Shown here: piece by piece, positions 25,512 to 35,200 of the stretch
Numbering within the stretch: the first letter of the stretch is position 1
Layout: each line of letters begins with the position of its first letter
Notes under the pieces: generated by a model
What the model saw: the letters and a program-made list of their open reading frames with translations, nothing else
The model's database searches: none
What the model was told of the DNA's origin: nothing
Program-made: the position numbers and the translations under genes
Source: DATARH01 sp963789255
GTDB taxonomy: Bacteria > Pseudomonadota > Alphaproteobacteria > ATCC43930 > CGMCC-115725
Direction: 5' to 3'
Assembly (NCBI GenBank): GCA_963789255.1
Contig: CAWBJW010000002.1
Location: forward strand, 2,046,001-2,110,000
DNA length: 64,000 bases

Positions 25512-26235
25512 ATGACGCCTCCGGTTCCGCCCGGCGACCCGCTGGTCCTGCTCGCAGAACGTCGCGCTGACGCTGACGAGCGCCGCCGGGCCGGTCAACA
25601 TCCTGCGCGGCATCTCGTTCACAATCGAGCCGGGCGAGACCGTTGCCCTGCTCGGCCCGTCGGGTTCCGGCAAGTCGAGCCTGGTGATGGTCCTCGCCGG
25701 GCTCGAACGGCCGAGCCGCGGGCGCGTCATGCTGGCCGGGCATGATCTCGGTGCGCTCGACGAGAATGCCCTGGCGCGGCTGCGGCGCAGCCATGTCGGC
25801 ATCGTGTTTCAGTCGTTTCATCTGCTGCCGACGATGACCGCGCTGGAGAATGTGGCGATCCCCTTGGAGCTGGCCGGCGAGCAGGGCGCGATGGCGGCAG
25901 CCGCGGCGGCGCTCGCCCGGGTCGGGCTCGCACATCGTCTTCGACATTATCCCGGGCAGCTGTCCGGCGGCGAGCAGCAACGGGTGGCGATCGCGCGCGC
26001 CTTCGTCGCCGGCCCGGTGCTGCTGCTCGCCGACGAGCCGACCGGCAATCTTGACGGCGCGACCGGCAGGGTCGTGATCGACTGCCTGTTCGATGAACAT
26101 GCCCGGCTCGGCTCGAGCCTCTTATTGATCACGCATGATGAGAGCCTCGCCGAGCGCTGCGATCGCCGGCTGCAGCTCGAAGACGGCCGCATCGTCGGCG
26201 AGCGCGGCGCGCCCCGGCACCTGCGGGCGCTGTGA
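25512..26235 (+). CDS. ybbA: ABC transporter ATP-binding protein (YbbA/LolD type), frameshifted near its start
   Basis: From ATG 25512 the first frame gives MTPPVPPGDPLVLLAE; the frame then changes between about 25545 and 25558, and the other frame continues NVALTLTSAAGPVNILRGIS with Walker A GPSGSGKSS, Q-loop VFQSFHLLPTM, signature LSGGEQQR, Walker B LLLADEPTGNLD and the H-loop ITHDE, to a TGA at 26233-26235. One extra base explains the change. The intact product would be about 240 residues. It pairs with the YbbP permease whose GTG start overlaps its stop. Confidence 0.9.
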
Positions 26236-28826
26236 CCACCAGCGCTCTGAAGACGGACCGCGGGCCTCCGGCCCGCCCAACTGAACCGAAGGAGGGGGCG
26301 GGACGCCCGCGCTCCGGGTTTTACGCCCTGCGCCTCGCCCGCCGCGAGCTGCGCGGCGGCGTCGGCGGGTTCCGCATCTTTCTCGCCTGCCTGGTGCTCG
26401 GGGTCGGCGCCATCGCGGCGATCGGCTCGCTCAGTGCCGCAATCGAGGCCGGCATCCGGGCCGACGCGCGCACGCTGCTCGGCGGCGACGTCAGCGCCCG
26501 CCTCGCCTATCGGCCGGCGAGCGATGCCGAGAGGGCGTTCCTCGCCGCGAGCGGCAGCTTGTCGCAAACCGCCAAGCTGCGCGCCATGGCGCGTTCGCTC
26601 GACGGCGAGCGGCGCAGCCTCATCGAGCTTCAGGCGGTCGACGACGCCTACCCGCTCTACGGCAAGGTCGCGCTCGCGCCGTCGCAGAAGCTCGCCACCG
26701 CGCTGGCACCCGACAACGGCGTGTTCGGCGCGGCCGCCGAGGCGGCGGTTGCCGGCCGGCTCGGCCTCAAGCTCGGCGACGAGTTTCGCATCGGCGATGC
26801 GGTGCTGCGACTGACCGCGATGATCGAAAGCGAACCCGATGCGGCCTTCGCCGGGCTCACCTTCGGCCCGCGGGTGATCATTCCGCAGGCTGCCCTGGCA
26901 GCGACGCGGCTGATCCGGCCGGGAGCGCTGGTCAATTACGAGTACCGGCTGCGACTCCCTCCGGGCAGCGAGGCCGCGAGCTGGACCCGCACCGCACGTG
27001 CCGCCTTTCCGCAAGCCGGCTGGCAGCTGCGCACCAGTGCCGATGCGGCGCCGGCATTGCAGCGGTTGATCGACCGGCTCGGATTTTTTCTGAGCCTCGT
27101 CGGCATTACCGCGCTTTTGGTCGGCGGGGTCGGCATCGGCAATGCGGTCGCCGGTTATGTCGCGAGCAAGACCGCGGCGATCGCCACGTTGAAATGCCTC
27201 GGCGCGTCGACCCGCCTCGTCTTCATCGCCTATTTCGTTCAGATCCTCGCGCTCGGGCTTATCGGCATCGCTCTCGGCCTGCTGCTCGGCGGGGCGATGC
27301 CCGCGCTGGTCGCGCCGCTGGTCGTGGAGCTGCTGCCGGTGCCGTTGCGGCTCGCCATCTACCCCGCGCCGCTGGCGATTGCCGGGTTGTGCGGATTGCT
27401 GACGATATTGGTCTTTGCGCTGTGGCCGCTCGCCGCGATCGGCCAGGTCCGGCCAGGCGCGCTGTTCCGCGACCGGGTCGCGCCGGCGCCGCGCCGTCTG
27501 ATGCCGCTGGCCGCGGCGGCGAGCGCGGCGGCGGCATTTGCCCTGGCGGCGCTCGTCGTACTGACAGCGGCGGACCGCACGATCGCGCTGTGGTATGTCG
27601 GCGGGGCGCTCGCCGCCTTCCTCCTCTTCCGGCTGGCCGGCGCATTGGTGGTGGCCGCGGCGCGGCTGCTGCCCCACCCGCGCTGGCCGCTGGTGCGTCT
27701 GGCGCTCGGCAATCTGCACCGGCCGGGGGCACCGACCGCCCGGGTCGTACTGTCGCTCGGCATCGGCCTCAGCGTGATGATCGCGGTCGCCTTGGTCGAA
27801 GGCAATCTCGCGGTCGAGATCGACAGCCGCCTCGCCGAGCACGCCCCCGCCGATTTCTTTATCGACATCCAGCCCGGCCAGCTCGCCGGGTTCGAGGAGA
27901 TCGTGCGCGCCACACCCGGCGCGAGATCAGACCAGGTGCCGATGCTGCGCGGCCGCATCACCCGGCTCAACGGCACGCCGGTTGAGGACGCACAGGTCGC
28001 GCCGCAGGCGCAATGGGCGGTGCGCAGCGATCGCGGGCTGACTTATTCGGCGACGCTCCCTGCCGGCTCGCGCCTGGTCGCCGGCAAGTGGTGGCCCGCG
28101 GACTACCACGGCCCACCGCTCGTCTCGTTCGATGCCGAGCTGGCGCGCGGCATGGGGATCGGCGTCGGCGATACGCTGACCATCAACCTGCTCGGCCGCG
28201 ACATCACCGCTCGGATCGCCAGCCTGCGCCGGATCGACTGGGCCCGGCTCGGCATCAATTTTGCCATCGTCTTCGCGCCGGGCACGCTCGAAGCCGCGCC
28301 CCAGACCCACCTCGCCGCCGTCTATGTCGCGCCTTCCGAAGAGGACGGGCTGGTGCGCCGGGCGACCGAGCGTTTTCCCAACCTGACGGCGATCCCGGTG
28401 CGCGAGGCGCTCGCCGCCGTGGCGCGGGTGGTCGCGACGATCGGCGGCGCGATCCGCCTCGTCGCGCTGGTCACGCTCGCCGCCGGGATCCTGGTGCTCG
28501 GCGGCGCGGTCGCCGCCGGTCATCGCCAGCGCGTCTACGATGCGGTGGTGCTCAAGGTGCTGGGGGCGACCCGCGGCGCGATCACCGCGGCGTTTCTGAT
28601 CGAGCACGGTCTGGTTGGCCTCCTCGCCGCGCTCGTCGCCGGCGGGGTCGGCACGCTGGCCGCCTATGCCCTCGTCACCGGGCCGATGAGGAGCGAGTGG
28701 ATTTTCCTCCCCGTCCCACTGTTGGCGACCGGCGCGATTGCTGTGCTGCTGGCGCTGCTGTTCGGCTTCGCCGGCACATGGCGTGCCCTCGGCGCCAAGC
28801 CCGCGCCCTACCTGCGCAGCGAATAA
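26232..28826 (+). CDS. ybbP: FtsX-like ABC transporter permease (YbbP type)
   Basis: 864 residues. An N-terminal membrane segment (RIFLACLVLGVGAIAAIG) is followed by a large periplasmic MacB-like domain. A central group of helices (LVGITALLVGGVGIGNAVAG, FIAYFVQILALGLIGIALGL, IAGLCGLLTILVFALWPLAA) with the FtsX pattern follows, then a second periplasmic region and C-terminal FtsX helices (LVTLAAGILVLGGAVAAG, GLVGLLAALVAGGVGTLAAY). The duplicate FtsX layout matches YbbP. With YbbA it probably forms an envelope ABC complex acting with the TesA-like esterase. Start GTG 26232 overlaps the ybbA stop. Confidence 0.92.
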   Translation: MTTSALKTDRGPPARPTEPKEGAGRPRSGFYALRLARRELRGGVGGFRIFLACLVLGVGAIAAIGSLSAAIEAGIRADARTLLGGDVSARLAYRPASDAERAFLAASGSLSQTAKLRAMARSLDGERRSLIELQAVDDAYPLYGKVALAPSQKLATALAPDNGVFGAAAEAAVAGRLGLKLGDEFRIGDAVLRLTAMIESEPDAAFAGLTFGPRVIIPQAALAATRLIRPGALVNYEYRLRLPPGSEAASWTRTARAAFPQAGWQLRTSADAAPALQRLIDRLGFFLSLVGITALLVGGVGIGNAVAGYVASKTAAIATLKCLGASTRLVFIAYFVQILALGLIGIALGLLLGGAMPALVAPLVVELLPVPLRLAIYPAPLAIAGLCGLLTILVFALWPLAAIGQVRPGALFRDRVAPAPRRLMPLAAAASAAAAFALAALVVLTAADRTIALWYVGGALAAFLLFRLAGALVVAAARLLPHPRWPLVRLALGNLHRPGAPTARVVLSLGIGLSVMIAVALVEGNLAVEIDSRLAEHAPADFFIDIQPGQLAGFEEIVRATPGARSDQVPMLRGRITRLNGTPVEDAQVAPQAQWAVRSDRGLTYSATLPAGSRLVAGKWWPADYHGPPLVSFDAELARGMGIGVGDTLTINLLGRDITARIASLRRIDWARLGINFAIVFAPGTLEAAPQTHLAAVYVAPSEEDGLVRRATERFPNLTAIPVREALAAVARVVATIGGAIRLVALVTLAAGILVLGGAVAAGHRQRVYDAVVLKVLGATRGAITAAFLIEHGLVGLLAALVAGGVGTLAAYALVTGPMRSEWIFLPVPLLATGAIAVLLALLFGFAGTWRALGAKPAPYLRSE

Positions 28827-28938
28827 TCCAAGGCGCCGCGGGGGCGTCGCAGCATCGCATCGACATTGAAAGCATAAAGGGCTATCCCAATATCGAGTGT
28901 GAGGAATCTTCCTTGCCACTCTCTTTGGAGGGGGTCCC

Positions 28939-29658
28939 ATGGCTCTCGGTTCGCAGCCCCGCTGGACGGTGCGGCCGGCGGTTGGTGCCCAGGCCGACAT
29001 CGATGTCGGCCTGCGGGACTATATGCTTCGCATCTACAACTACATGGCCTCGGGTCTCGCGCTGACCGGCATTGTCGCCTACGTCGCGGCCAATTCGGGG
29101 TTTATTGCGCACATCTACAACACCCCGCTTATGTGGCTCGTCATGCTGGCGCCGCTCGGCCTCGTGATGTGGCTGAGCTTCGGCATCAACCGGATGCAGG
29201 CGAGCACGGCGCAGGCCATTTACTGGCTTTACGCCGGGCTGATGGGCCTGTCGATGGCGACGATTTTCCTGGTGTACACCAACACCAGCATCGCCCGCGT
29301 CTTTTTCATCACCGCCGGCACTTTCGCCGCGATGAGCCTTTACGGCTATACGACCCAGCGCGACCTCGCCCGTTTCGGCTCCTTCCTGTTCATGGGGCTG
29401 ATCGGGATCATCATTGCCATGTTCGTCAATCTTTTCATCGGCTCATCGGCACTCCAATTCGCGATCTCGGTGATCGGGGTCATCGTCTTCACCGGGCTGA
29501 CCGCGTGGGACACGCAGTCGATCAAGGAGATGTATTTGGTGTCCGACGACGGGCAGATTGCCGGCAAGAAGGCGGTGATGGGGGCGCTCCGCCTCTATCT
29601 CGACTTCATTAACCTGTTCATGATGTTGATGCAGTTGCTCGGCACGCGCCGCGACTGA
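28939..29658 (+). CDS. Bax inhibitor-1/YccA family membrane protein
   Basis: 239 residues with seven predicted transmembrane helices, beginning after a cytoplasmic N-terminus (LRDYMLRIYNYMASGLALTG). Family signatures include FFITAGTFAAMSLYGYTTQR, TGLTAWDTQSIKEMY (the conserved Asp) and ALRLYLDFINLFMMLMQLLG. BI-1 proteins are pH-sensitive calcium leak channels in characterised bacteria and interact with proteases in E. coli. A GGAGGGGGTCCC site precedes the ATG and a strong terminator follows, so it forms a single-gene unit. Confidence 0.94.
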   Translation: MALGSQPRWTVRPAVGAQADIDVGLRDYMLRIYNYMASGLALTGIVAYVAANSGFIAHIYNTPLMWLVMLAPLGLVMWLSFGINRMQASTAQAIYWLYAGLMGLSMATIFLVYTNTSIARVFFITAGTFAAMSLYGYTTQRDLARFGSFLFMGLIGIIIAMFVNLFIGSSALQFAISVIGVIVFTGLTAWDTQSIKEMYLVSDDGQIAGKKAVMGALRLYLDFINLFMMLMQLLGTRRD

Positions 29659-29686
29659 CAGCGAACCCAGCGGAATGATCTCCGGA

Positions 29687-29714
29687 CGGCCGGGCCTCGC
29701 GCCCGGCCGTTTTC
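29687..29714 (+). terminator. Intrinsic terminator after the BI-1 gene
   Basis: CGGCCGGGC (29687-29695) and GCCCGGCCG (29701-29709) form a perfect 9-bp stem with loop CTCGC, followed at once by TTTTCTTATT. This is a textbook rho-independent terminator. Confidence 0.9.
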
Positions 29715-29792
29715 TTATTGCGGGCGGGTCTCGGGCCGCCGCGCGTGCCCAAATTGGCAAAATCTGTTAGGTTGGCGGGTGCGAACCCTGAT

Positions 29793-29812
29793 GCCGGCTG
29801 AGGTCAGCCGGC
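29793..29812 (+). promoter_or_regulatory. Hairpin next to the hybrid kinase start
   Basis: GCCGGCTGA and TCAGCCGGC are perfect inverted repeats separated by GG, ending only 6 bases before the proposed GTG start at 29819. In the mRNA the stem would overlap the ribosome-binding area and could limit translation, or it could be an operator dyad. The role is an inference. Confidence 0.4.
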
Positions 29813-29818
29813 GCACCT

Positions 29819-32204
29819 GTGAGGGATGACGGCGTGATCGGTGGCTGGGTGCTGGCCGGCGTGCTGCTGCTGGTATCGGTATTCCTGGCGGTACGCAACC
29901 ATCGCCTCGCTGGGCGGCTCGCGGACGCCGACCGGCGGGCCGCGGCAGAGGCCGAAGCGGCGATGCGTGCCGCGACGGAGCTGGTGGAGTCCGCGGTGCG
30001 GGTCAAATCCGATTTCTTCGCCAATATGAGCCATGAGATCCGCACCCCGATGAATGCCGTCATCGGCCTCTCCAATCTATTGCTCAAAACCAGCCTGACC
30101 GCCCACCAGCGCGGCTCCCTGGCGAAGATCCAGCAGGCCGCGCAGATGCTGCTCGAGATCGTCAATGACATCCTCGATTTTTCGAAGCTCGAGGCGGGGA
30201 AGCTTGTCTTCGAACACACCGAGTTCGATCCCGACGAGATCTTGGACCGGGTCGCCAACCTGATCGGCAGCAAGGCCGCCGCGAAAGGGCTCGAACTTAT
30301 CTTCAACGTCGATCCACGGTTGAATTTCAGCCTGATCGGCGATCCGCTGCGGCTCAGTCAGATCCTCGTCAATTACGTGACCAACGCCGTCAAGTTTACC
30401 GAACAGGGCGAGGTCGAGCTGATTGTTGAAGTGCGCGAAGAGAGCGCGAGTGAGGTGCTGCTCTATTGCGGCGCGCGCGATACCGGAGTGGGGCTCAGCG
30501 AGGCGCAGTGTGCGCGGCTGTTTCAACCCTTCCAGCAGGCGGACACCTCGATTACCCGGAGATACGGCGGGACGGGCCTTGGCCTTGTCATCTGCAAGAC
30601 GCTTGCCGAGGCGATGGGTGGCGCGGTCGGCGTTGACAGCACCGAGGGCATCGGCAGCACCTTCTGGTTTACCGCCCGGCTCGGGAAAGCCTCGACCGGA
30701 AACATCGTGATGCCCGAGGCCGATCTGCGCGGTCTGCCGGTCCTCGTCGTTGACGATCATCCCCGTGCCCGGGACGTCGTCGGCGCTATGCTGAGCAGTA
30801 TGGGCTTCGCGGCCGGAACGGCGGGGTCCGGACGGGAAGCGGTCGCCGCGGTCGCCGCTGCGGCTGCCGCCGATGAGCCTTTCGCGCTGGTACTCCTCGA
30901 CACCGAGATGGTGGATCTCGACGGCTTCGAGACGGCGGCGGAGATCAATGCGCTGGGGCTCGATCCGGCGCCGCGCATCATCCTGATGATCGGCGAGTGG
31001 GGCGAGGAAGTGACCGATGAAGCCAGGCAGGTCGGGGTCGAATACCTGCTGCCGAAGCCGTTCACGCCGTCGCTGTTGCTCAACATCATCAGCCATGCCC
31101 TGCACGATCCCGAAGGCGGGACGCGGCCCGAGCCTGAGCCGGTTGTCGCTGCCGCACCGAGCGCTCCCGAGGCGTGGCGCGGTCGTCGCATCCTCCTCGT
31201 CGAGGACAACGAGCTGAACCAGGAGGTGGCATTGGGTCTGCTCGGCGAGTTCGGCTTCGCGGTCGAGCTGGCGGCGGACGGTTCGATCGCGGTCGACAAG
31301 GTCTTGGGCAGCGACCCGGATTATTACGCCGCGGTGCTGATGGACATGCAGATGCCGGTCATGGACGGCCTCACGGCCACCCGGGCGATCCGCCGGTCGC
31401 CTCGGTACGGTGCGCTGCCGATCATTGCCATGACGGCCAACGCGATGGTCGAAGACCGCGCCCGCGTTCTGGCAGCCGGCATGAACGACCATGTCGCCAA
31501 GCCGATCGAGCCGCAAGTATTGCGCGCTGCGCTCGCCCGCTGGATCGGCGGCGATATCCCGGACGCCGGGCCGGCGGAACCGGCCGCCGCGCCGGCGACG
31601 CTGCCGTCGATCTGCGGTCTCGATACGGCGGCCGGACTGCGGCGAATGATGGGCAATGTCCCCAAATATGTCGCTCTGCTGCGCCGGTTTTCCGAGCGTT
31701 ACGACGCGGCAAAAGGGGAGGTCGAGCAGGCGCTGCGCACCGACGACCGTGCTTTGGCCGAACGCCTGGCGCATACGCTCAGGGGGGTTGCCGGCAGTAT
31801 CGGCGCCGAGCGGTTGGCCGCGCAGGCGCAAACGGTCGAGGCCGCGATCCGGTCGGGTGCCGCGGCGCGCGAGCTCGACGCCGACCTCGGCAAGCTCGAC
31901 GCGGCGCTCGCCGCGCTGATCGCCGAGTTGCGCCGCAAACTGCCGCAACCGCCCGCCGTGGCGGCGGCTTCACCCGGCGGCGTTGACCGCGAGAGCGCCG
32001 GGCAGGCATCGCGACAGACTCGCCCACCTGCTTGCCGACAGCGATGTGGCGGCGATCGCCTTTTTAACGCAAAATTCAGAGGTTCTGCGCAACACCCTGG
32101 GCGAGCATTTCCGCGAAATCGAGACGGCGACGGAAGACTTCGATTTTGCGGCGGCGCTCGGAGCATTGCAACGGGCCGCAAGCGATCTCGAAATCACCCT
32201 GTAG
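29819..32204 (+). CDS. Hybrid sensor histidine kinase (HisKA-HATPase-REC-REC-Hpt), frameshifted near its end
   Basis: About 794 residues after correction. A single membrane helix (WVLAGVLLLVSVFLAV) leads into HisKA with FFANMSHEIRTPMNAVIGLS (His72), HATPase boxes NYVTNAVKFTEQG, ARDTGVGLSE and YGGTGLGLVICKTLAEAMGG, REC1 (LLDTEM, Asp361), REC2 (MDMQMPVMDG, Asp509) and an Hpt with AHTLRGVAGSIGA (His652). At about 31980-32010 one extra base breaks the frame; the adjoining frame gives HRDRLAHLLADSDVAAIAFL and EIETATEDFDFAAALGALQR to TAG at 32204, the usual tail of such kinases. No periplasmic sensor domain is present. An HD-GYP regulator follows as likely partner. Confidence 0.92.
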
Positions 32205-32237
32205 CCCACGGGGAGCGATCGGGCTGCGAGGCAAGCA

Positions 32238-33404
32238 ATGGATCAACAGCACAGCCTGATCGAACCGCCGACCCTGCTTCTGGTCGACGACGCGCCCGAA
32301 AACCTGATGGTGTTGTCGCAGGCTCTCGCCGACCGGTACCGCGTCAAAGCCGCCAAGGACGGGCTCGGCGCTCTGCAGATCGCCGCCGCCGATCCGGCTC
32401 CGGACTTGATCCTGCTCGACATCGTGATGCCGGGGATCGACGGCTTCGAGGTGTGCCGGCGACTGAAGAGCGATCCTGCCACCGCCGGCATCCCGATACT
32501 GTTCCTGACCGCCAAAACCGACAGCGAGGACGAGCAGCGCGGGTTCGAGCTCGGCGCGGTCGATTATATCTCCAAGCCGATCAGCCCGCCGCTGGTGCGC
32601 GCCCGCGTCAAAGCCCAGCTCCAGATCAAGGCCAGCGCCGATTTTCTCAAGAACCAGAACCAGTTTCTCGAACGGGAGGTGATGCGCCGCACGCACGAGG
32701 TCCGCGCCATCCAGGACGTCGCCGTGCTCGCCGTCGCCTCGCTCGCCGAGACGCGCGACAACGAGACCGGCAACCACATTCGCCGCACGCAATTCTATGT
32801 CCGCAACCTGGCGACGCATCTGCAAGACCATCCGCGCTTCAAAACCGAGCTCGACGAGGGCACGATCGACCTGCTGTTCAAATCCGCGCCGCTGCACGAC
32901 ATCGGCAAGGTCGGCATACCGGACCGCATCCTGTTGAAGCCCGGCCGCCTCATCCCCGATGAATTCGAGATCATGAAGACGCACACGACGCTCGGGTTCG
33001 AGAGCATCACTCAGGCCGAGCAGCGGCTCGGCAGTTCGGTCGACTTCCTGCGCTACGCCAAGGAGATCGCGCTGTCCCACCAGGAGAAGTGGGACGGCTC
33101 GGGGTACCCGCAGGCGCGAAGCGGCGGCGACATCCCGCTCTCGGCCCGGCTGATGGCGGTGGCCGATGTCTATGACGCGCTGATCAGCCGCCGGGTCTAC
33201 AAGCCGGCGTTCCCGCAGGAAACGTCGATCGCGATCATGCGCGAGGGGCGCGGCAGCCATTTCGACCCCGATATCCTCGACGCGTTTCTTGGCCATACCG
33301 ACGAGTTCAAGGCGATCGCCGAGCGCTTCGCCGACAACGATACCGAGATCGCCGCGGCGGCCGCGAAGCAGACCAAAGCGCTGGGCGAGCCGGCGCCGGA
33401 GTAA
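32238..33404 (+). CDS. Two-component response regulator with HD-GYP domain (cyclic-di-GMP phosphodiesterase)
   Basis: 388 residues. The receiver domain has LLLVDDAPENLMVL, phospho-acceptor Asp61 in LILLDIVMPGIDGF and the Lys in YISKPIS. The HD-GYP domain has GNHIRRTQFYVRNLA, APLHDIGKVGIPDRILLKPG (His220, Asp221), KTHT (His249), LSHQEKWDGSGYP (His281, then GSGYP) and ARLMAVADVYDALISRR. Such RpfG-like proteins hydrolyse cyclic-di-GMP; all metal ligands visible here are intact. It lies 33 bases after the hybrid kinase, which very probably phosphorylates it. Confidence 0.95.
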   Translation: MDQQHSLIEPPTLLLVDDAPENLMVLSQALADRYRVKAAKDGLGALQIAAADPAPDLILLDIVMPGIDGFEVCRRLKSDPATAGIPILFLTAKTDSEDEQRGFELGAVDYISKPISPPLVRARVKAQLQIKASADFLKNQNQFLEREVMRRTHEVRAIQDVAVLAVASLAETRDNETGNHIRRTQFYVRNLATHLQDHPRFKTELDEGTIDLLFKSAPLHDIGKVGIPDRILLKPGRLIPDEFEIMKTHTTLGFESITQAEQRLGSSVDFLRYAKEIALSHQEKWDGSGYPQARSGGDIPLSARLMAVADVYDALISRRVYKPAFPQETSIAIMREGRGSHFDPDILDAFLGHTDEFKAIAERFADNDTEIAAAAAKQTKALGEPAPE

Positions 33405-33556
33405 CGGCTCCGAGCGCGGCGTCGCGCCGACCGCTTTCAGCATGGCAAAATCGACCGCGCTCGCTTAAGCTCGGCATGCAGCCGCCAAATTTGGCTGCGC
33501 CGGTTGGGCGGGCGGGTAAACCGCGGCGCCTCGTGTTGCGGGTCGGAGGGAACGTT

Positions 33557-34966
33557 ATGCTTGAGTTGCTGGAACAACAAAAGAAGCTAACGATAAACCA
33601 ATACAAGATCTTCGCCGCCGCGACGGTCGGCGACATGCTCGACTTCTTCGATTTCTTCCTGATCGGCATCATCCTGGCGTTCATCGTCAAGCCGTGGCAC
33701 CTGACCTTCGGCGAGTCGGGGGCGATTCTGTTGGCGTCGGGCATCGCCGCCCCGTTCGGGTCGTCGTTCTGGGGCTGGATCGCCGACCGGACCGGCCGGC
33801 GCAAGGCGATGATCCTGACGATCCTCAACTTCTCGATCCCGACCGGGCTGATGGCGCTGGCGCCAGAGGGGAACTGGATGTTCCTGGCGATCTGCCGCCT
33901 GTTCGTCGGCCTCGGCGTGACCGGCCTCTACGCGGTCAACATCGTCGTCGTGCAGGAATTCGTGCCTGGTTCCAAGCGCGGCTGGGTCACCGGGCTCACC
34001 ACCTCTCTGCTTCCGCTGGGTCTGATGCTTGGCGGGCTGGTCGGCAAGTATCTCGCACATGATATCGGCTGGCGCGGCGTGTGCCTGGTCGGGTTGATAC
34101 CGGCGGCATTGAGCCTGTTGGTTCGGATCTGGGTTCCCGAATCGCCGCATTGGCTGATGCGCCGCGGCCGGCCTGAAGAGGCACGCAAATCGCTCGCCTG
34201 GGCCTTGATGGTCGATCCGTCAACGATCCAATTGCCGACGACGGTTCCCGAGGTACAGCACACGCGGTGGATCGAGCTGTTCAAATACCCGCGCAGCCTG
34301 ATCGTCGGCTGCCTGACCGGCCTGACCCAGACCGGCGGCGTGGCGCTGGCGCTGTGGTTGGTCGTGCTGTTGACGATGGTCCTCCACATCGGCCCGGCCG
34401 AGGCCTCGGGGCTGGTAATCTGGTACAGCATATTGGGGGTGCTCGGCCGCTTCTTCTGCTCGTGGATGTCGGACGCGCTGGGGCGCCGCATGGGGGTCGT
34501 GGTGTCCTGCGGGGTTGCCGCGGTGGCGATGTCGCTCGGCGGCTTTTTGCACAACCTCTACCTCGGCCCTGTGTCGCCATACACCTCGCTGTTCTACATC
34601 GCCATCCTGGTGCAGAGCTTCTTCGGCAGCGGCGTTTATTCGATCGTCGGGCCGTACATGGCCGAGATCTGGCCGGCGAATTTGCGCGCGAGCGGCATGG
34701 GCGTTGTCTACGGGGTGGGCAATCTCGGCAAGTTCATCGGCCCCGCCGGCTTGGCCCTGATCGCCGGGTCGAGCAACTTTGTCAGTCCGAAGGCGACCGT
34801 TGAGGCGCTGATCCCCGGCATGAACTATTTCGCGGTCTGGTACATCATCGGCGCGGTGGCGATCTGGTTCATCGGCATGGAGACGCGCGGCCGCACGATC
34901 GACGAGATCGACACCGAGATGGCCTTGGCGCCGAAGGCCGCCGCGAAGGCGGCGAGGGCGACGTAG
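33557..34966 (+). CDS. MFS transporter (AAHS/sugar-porter type)
   Basis: About 469 residues, 12 predicted helices. Signatures include DMLDFFDFFLIGIIL in TM1 (acidic aromatic-acid-transporter-like motif), GWIADRTGRRKAMI in loop 2-3, RLFVGLGVTGLYAVN, PESPHWLMRRGR after TM6, and GMETRGRTIDEID at the end. Proton-coupled import of an aromatic or other organic acid is the most likely role. GGAGGG lies upstream of ATG 33557; the earlier in-frame start at 33476 has no such support. It is a paralogue of the carrier at 57273-58688. Confidence 0.9.
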   Translation: MLELLEQQKKLTINQYKIFAAATVGDMLDFFDFFLIGIILAFIVKPWHLTFGESGAILLASGIAAPFGSSFWGWIADRTGRRKAMILTILNFSIPTGLMALAPEGNWMFLAICRLFVGLGVTGLYAVNIVVVQEFVPGSKRGWVTGLTTSLLPLGLMLGGLVGKYLAHDIGWRGVCLVGLIPAALSLLVRIWVPESPHWLMRRGRPEEARKSLAWALMVDPSTIQLPTTVPEVQHTRWIELFKYPRSLIVGCLTGLTQTGGVALALWLVVLLTMVLHIGPAEASGLVIWYSILGVLGRFFCSWMSDALGRRMGVVVSCGVAAVAMSLGGFLHNLYLGPVSPYTSLFYIAILVQSFFGSGVYSIVGPYMAEIWPANLRASGMGVVYGVGNLGKFIGPAGLALIAGSSNFVSPKATVEALIPGMNYFAVWYIIGAVAIWFIGMETRGRTIDEIDTEMALAPKAAAKAARAT

Positions 34967-35051
34967 AACGCTGTGGCCTGCGGGCGGCGCGGCGCACGCC
35001 GCTCGCGGCGCAACGGGCGGCAATCGGGGCAGATCGGCTCACTTCAGGAGT

Positions 35052-35080
35052 TCGTCATTTCCGCGCAGGCGGGAATCGGG
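35052..35080. repeat. Half copy of the CGTCATTCCCGC palindromic repeat
   Basis: TCGTCATTTCCGCGCAGGCG followed by GGAATCGGG matches one arm of the repeats at 2801-2880 and 22021-22099. It lies in the 234-base gap between the MFS and enoyl-CoA hydratase genes. Confidence 0.65.
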
Positions 35081-35200
35081 AGCAAACCGCGGCGTTGTGC
35101 AGGTGAGGCGGTTTTTCCGCCCGGCCAGCCACTCCGGCGTTACCACATTCCTGCCGATGAAGCTCGGCAAATGCGGCACCATGACCCATGATTACAAGCG

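Noticed and set aside
25947..27842. 631-residue minus-strand frame opposite ybbA-ybbP
   Set aside because: Charged low-complexity shadow; the plus strand has clear ABC ATPase and FtsX motifs.
29819..32962. Single 1047-residue hybrid kinase
   Set aside because: The last ~320 residues are an out-of-frame reading of the kinase tail and the HD-GYP gene; the true end is at 32204 after a frame break.
32076..33443. 455-residue minus-strand frame
   Set aside because: Antisense to the HD-GYP regulator.
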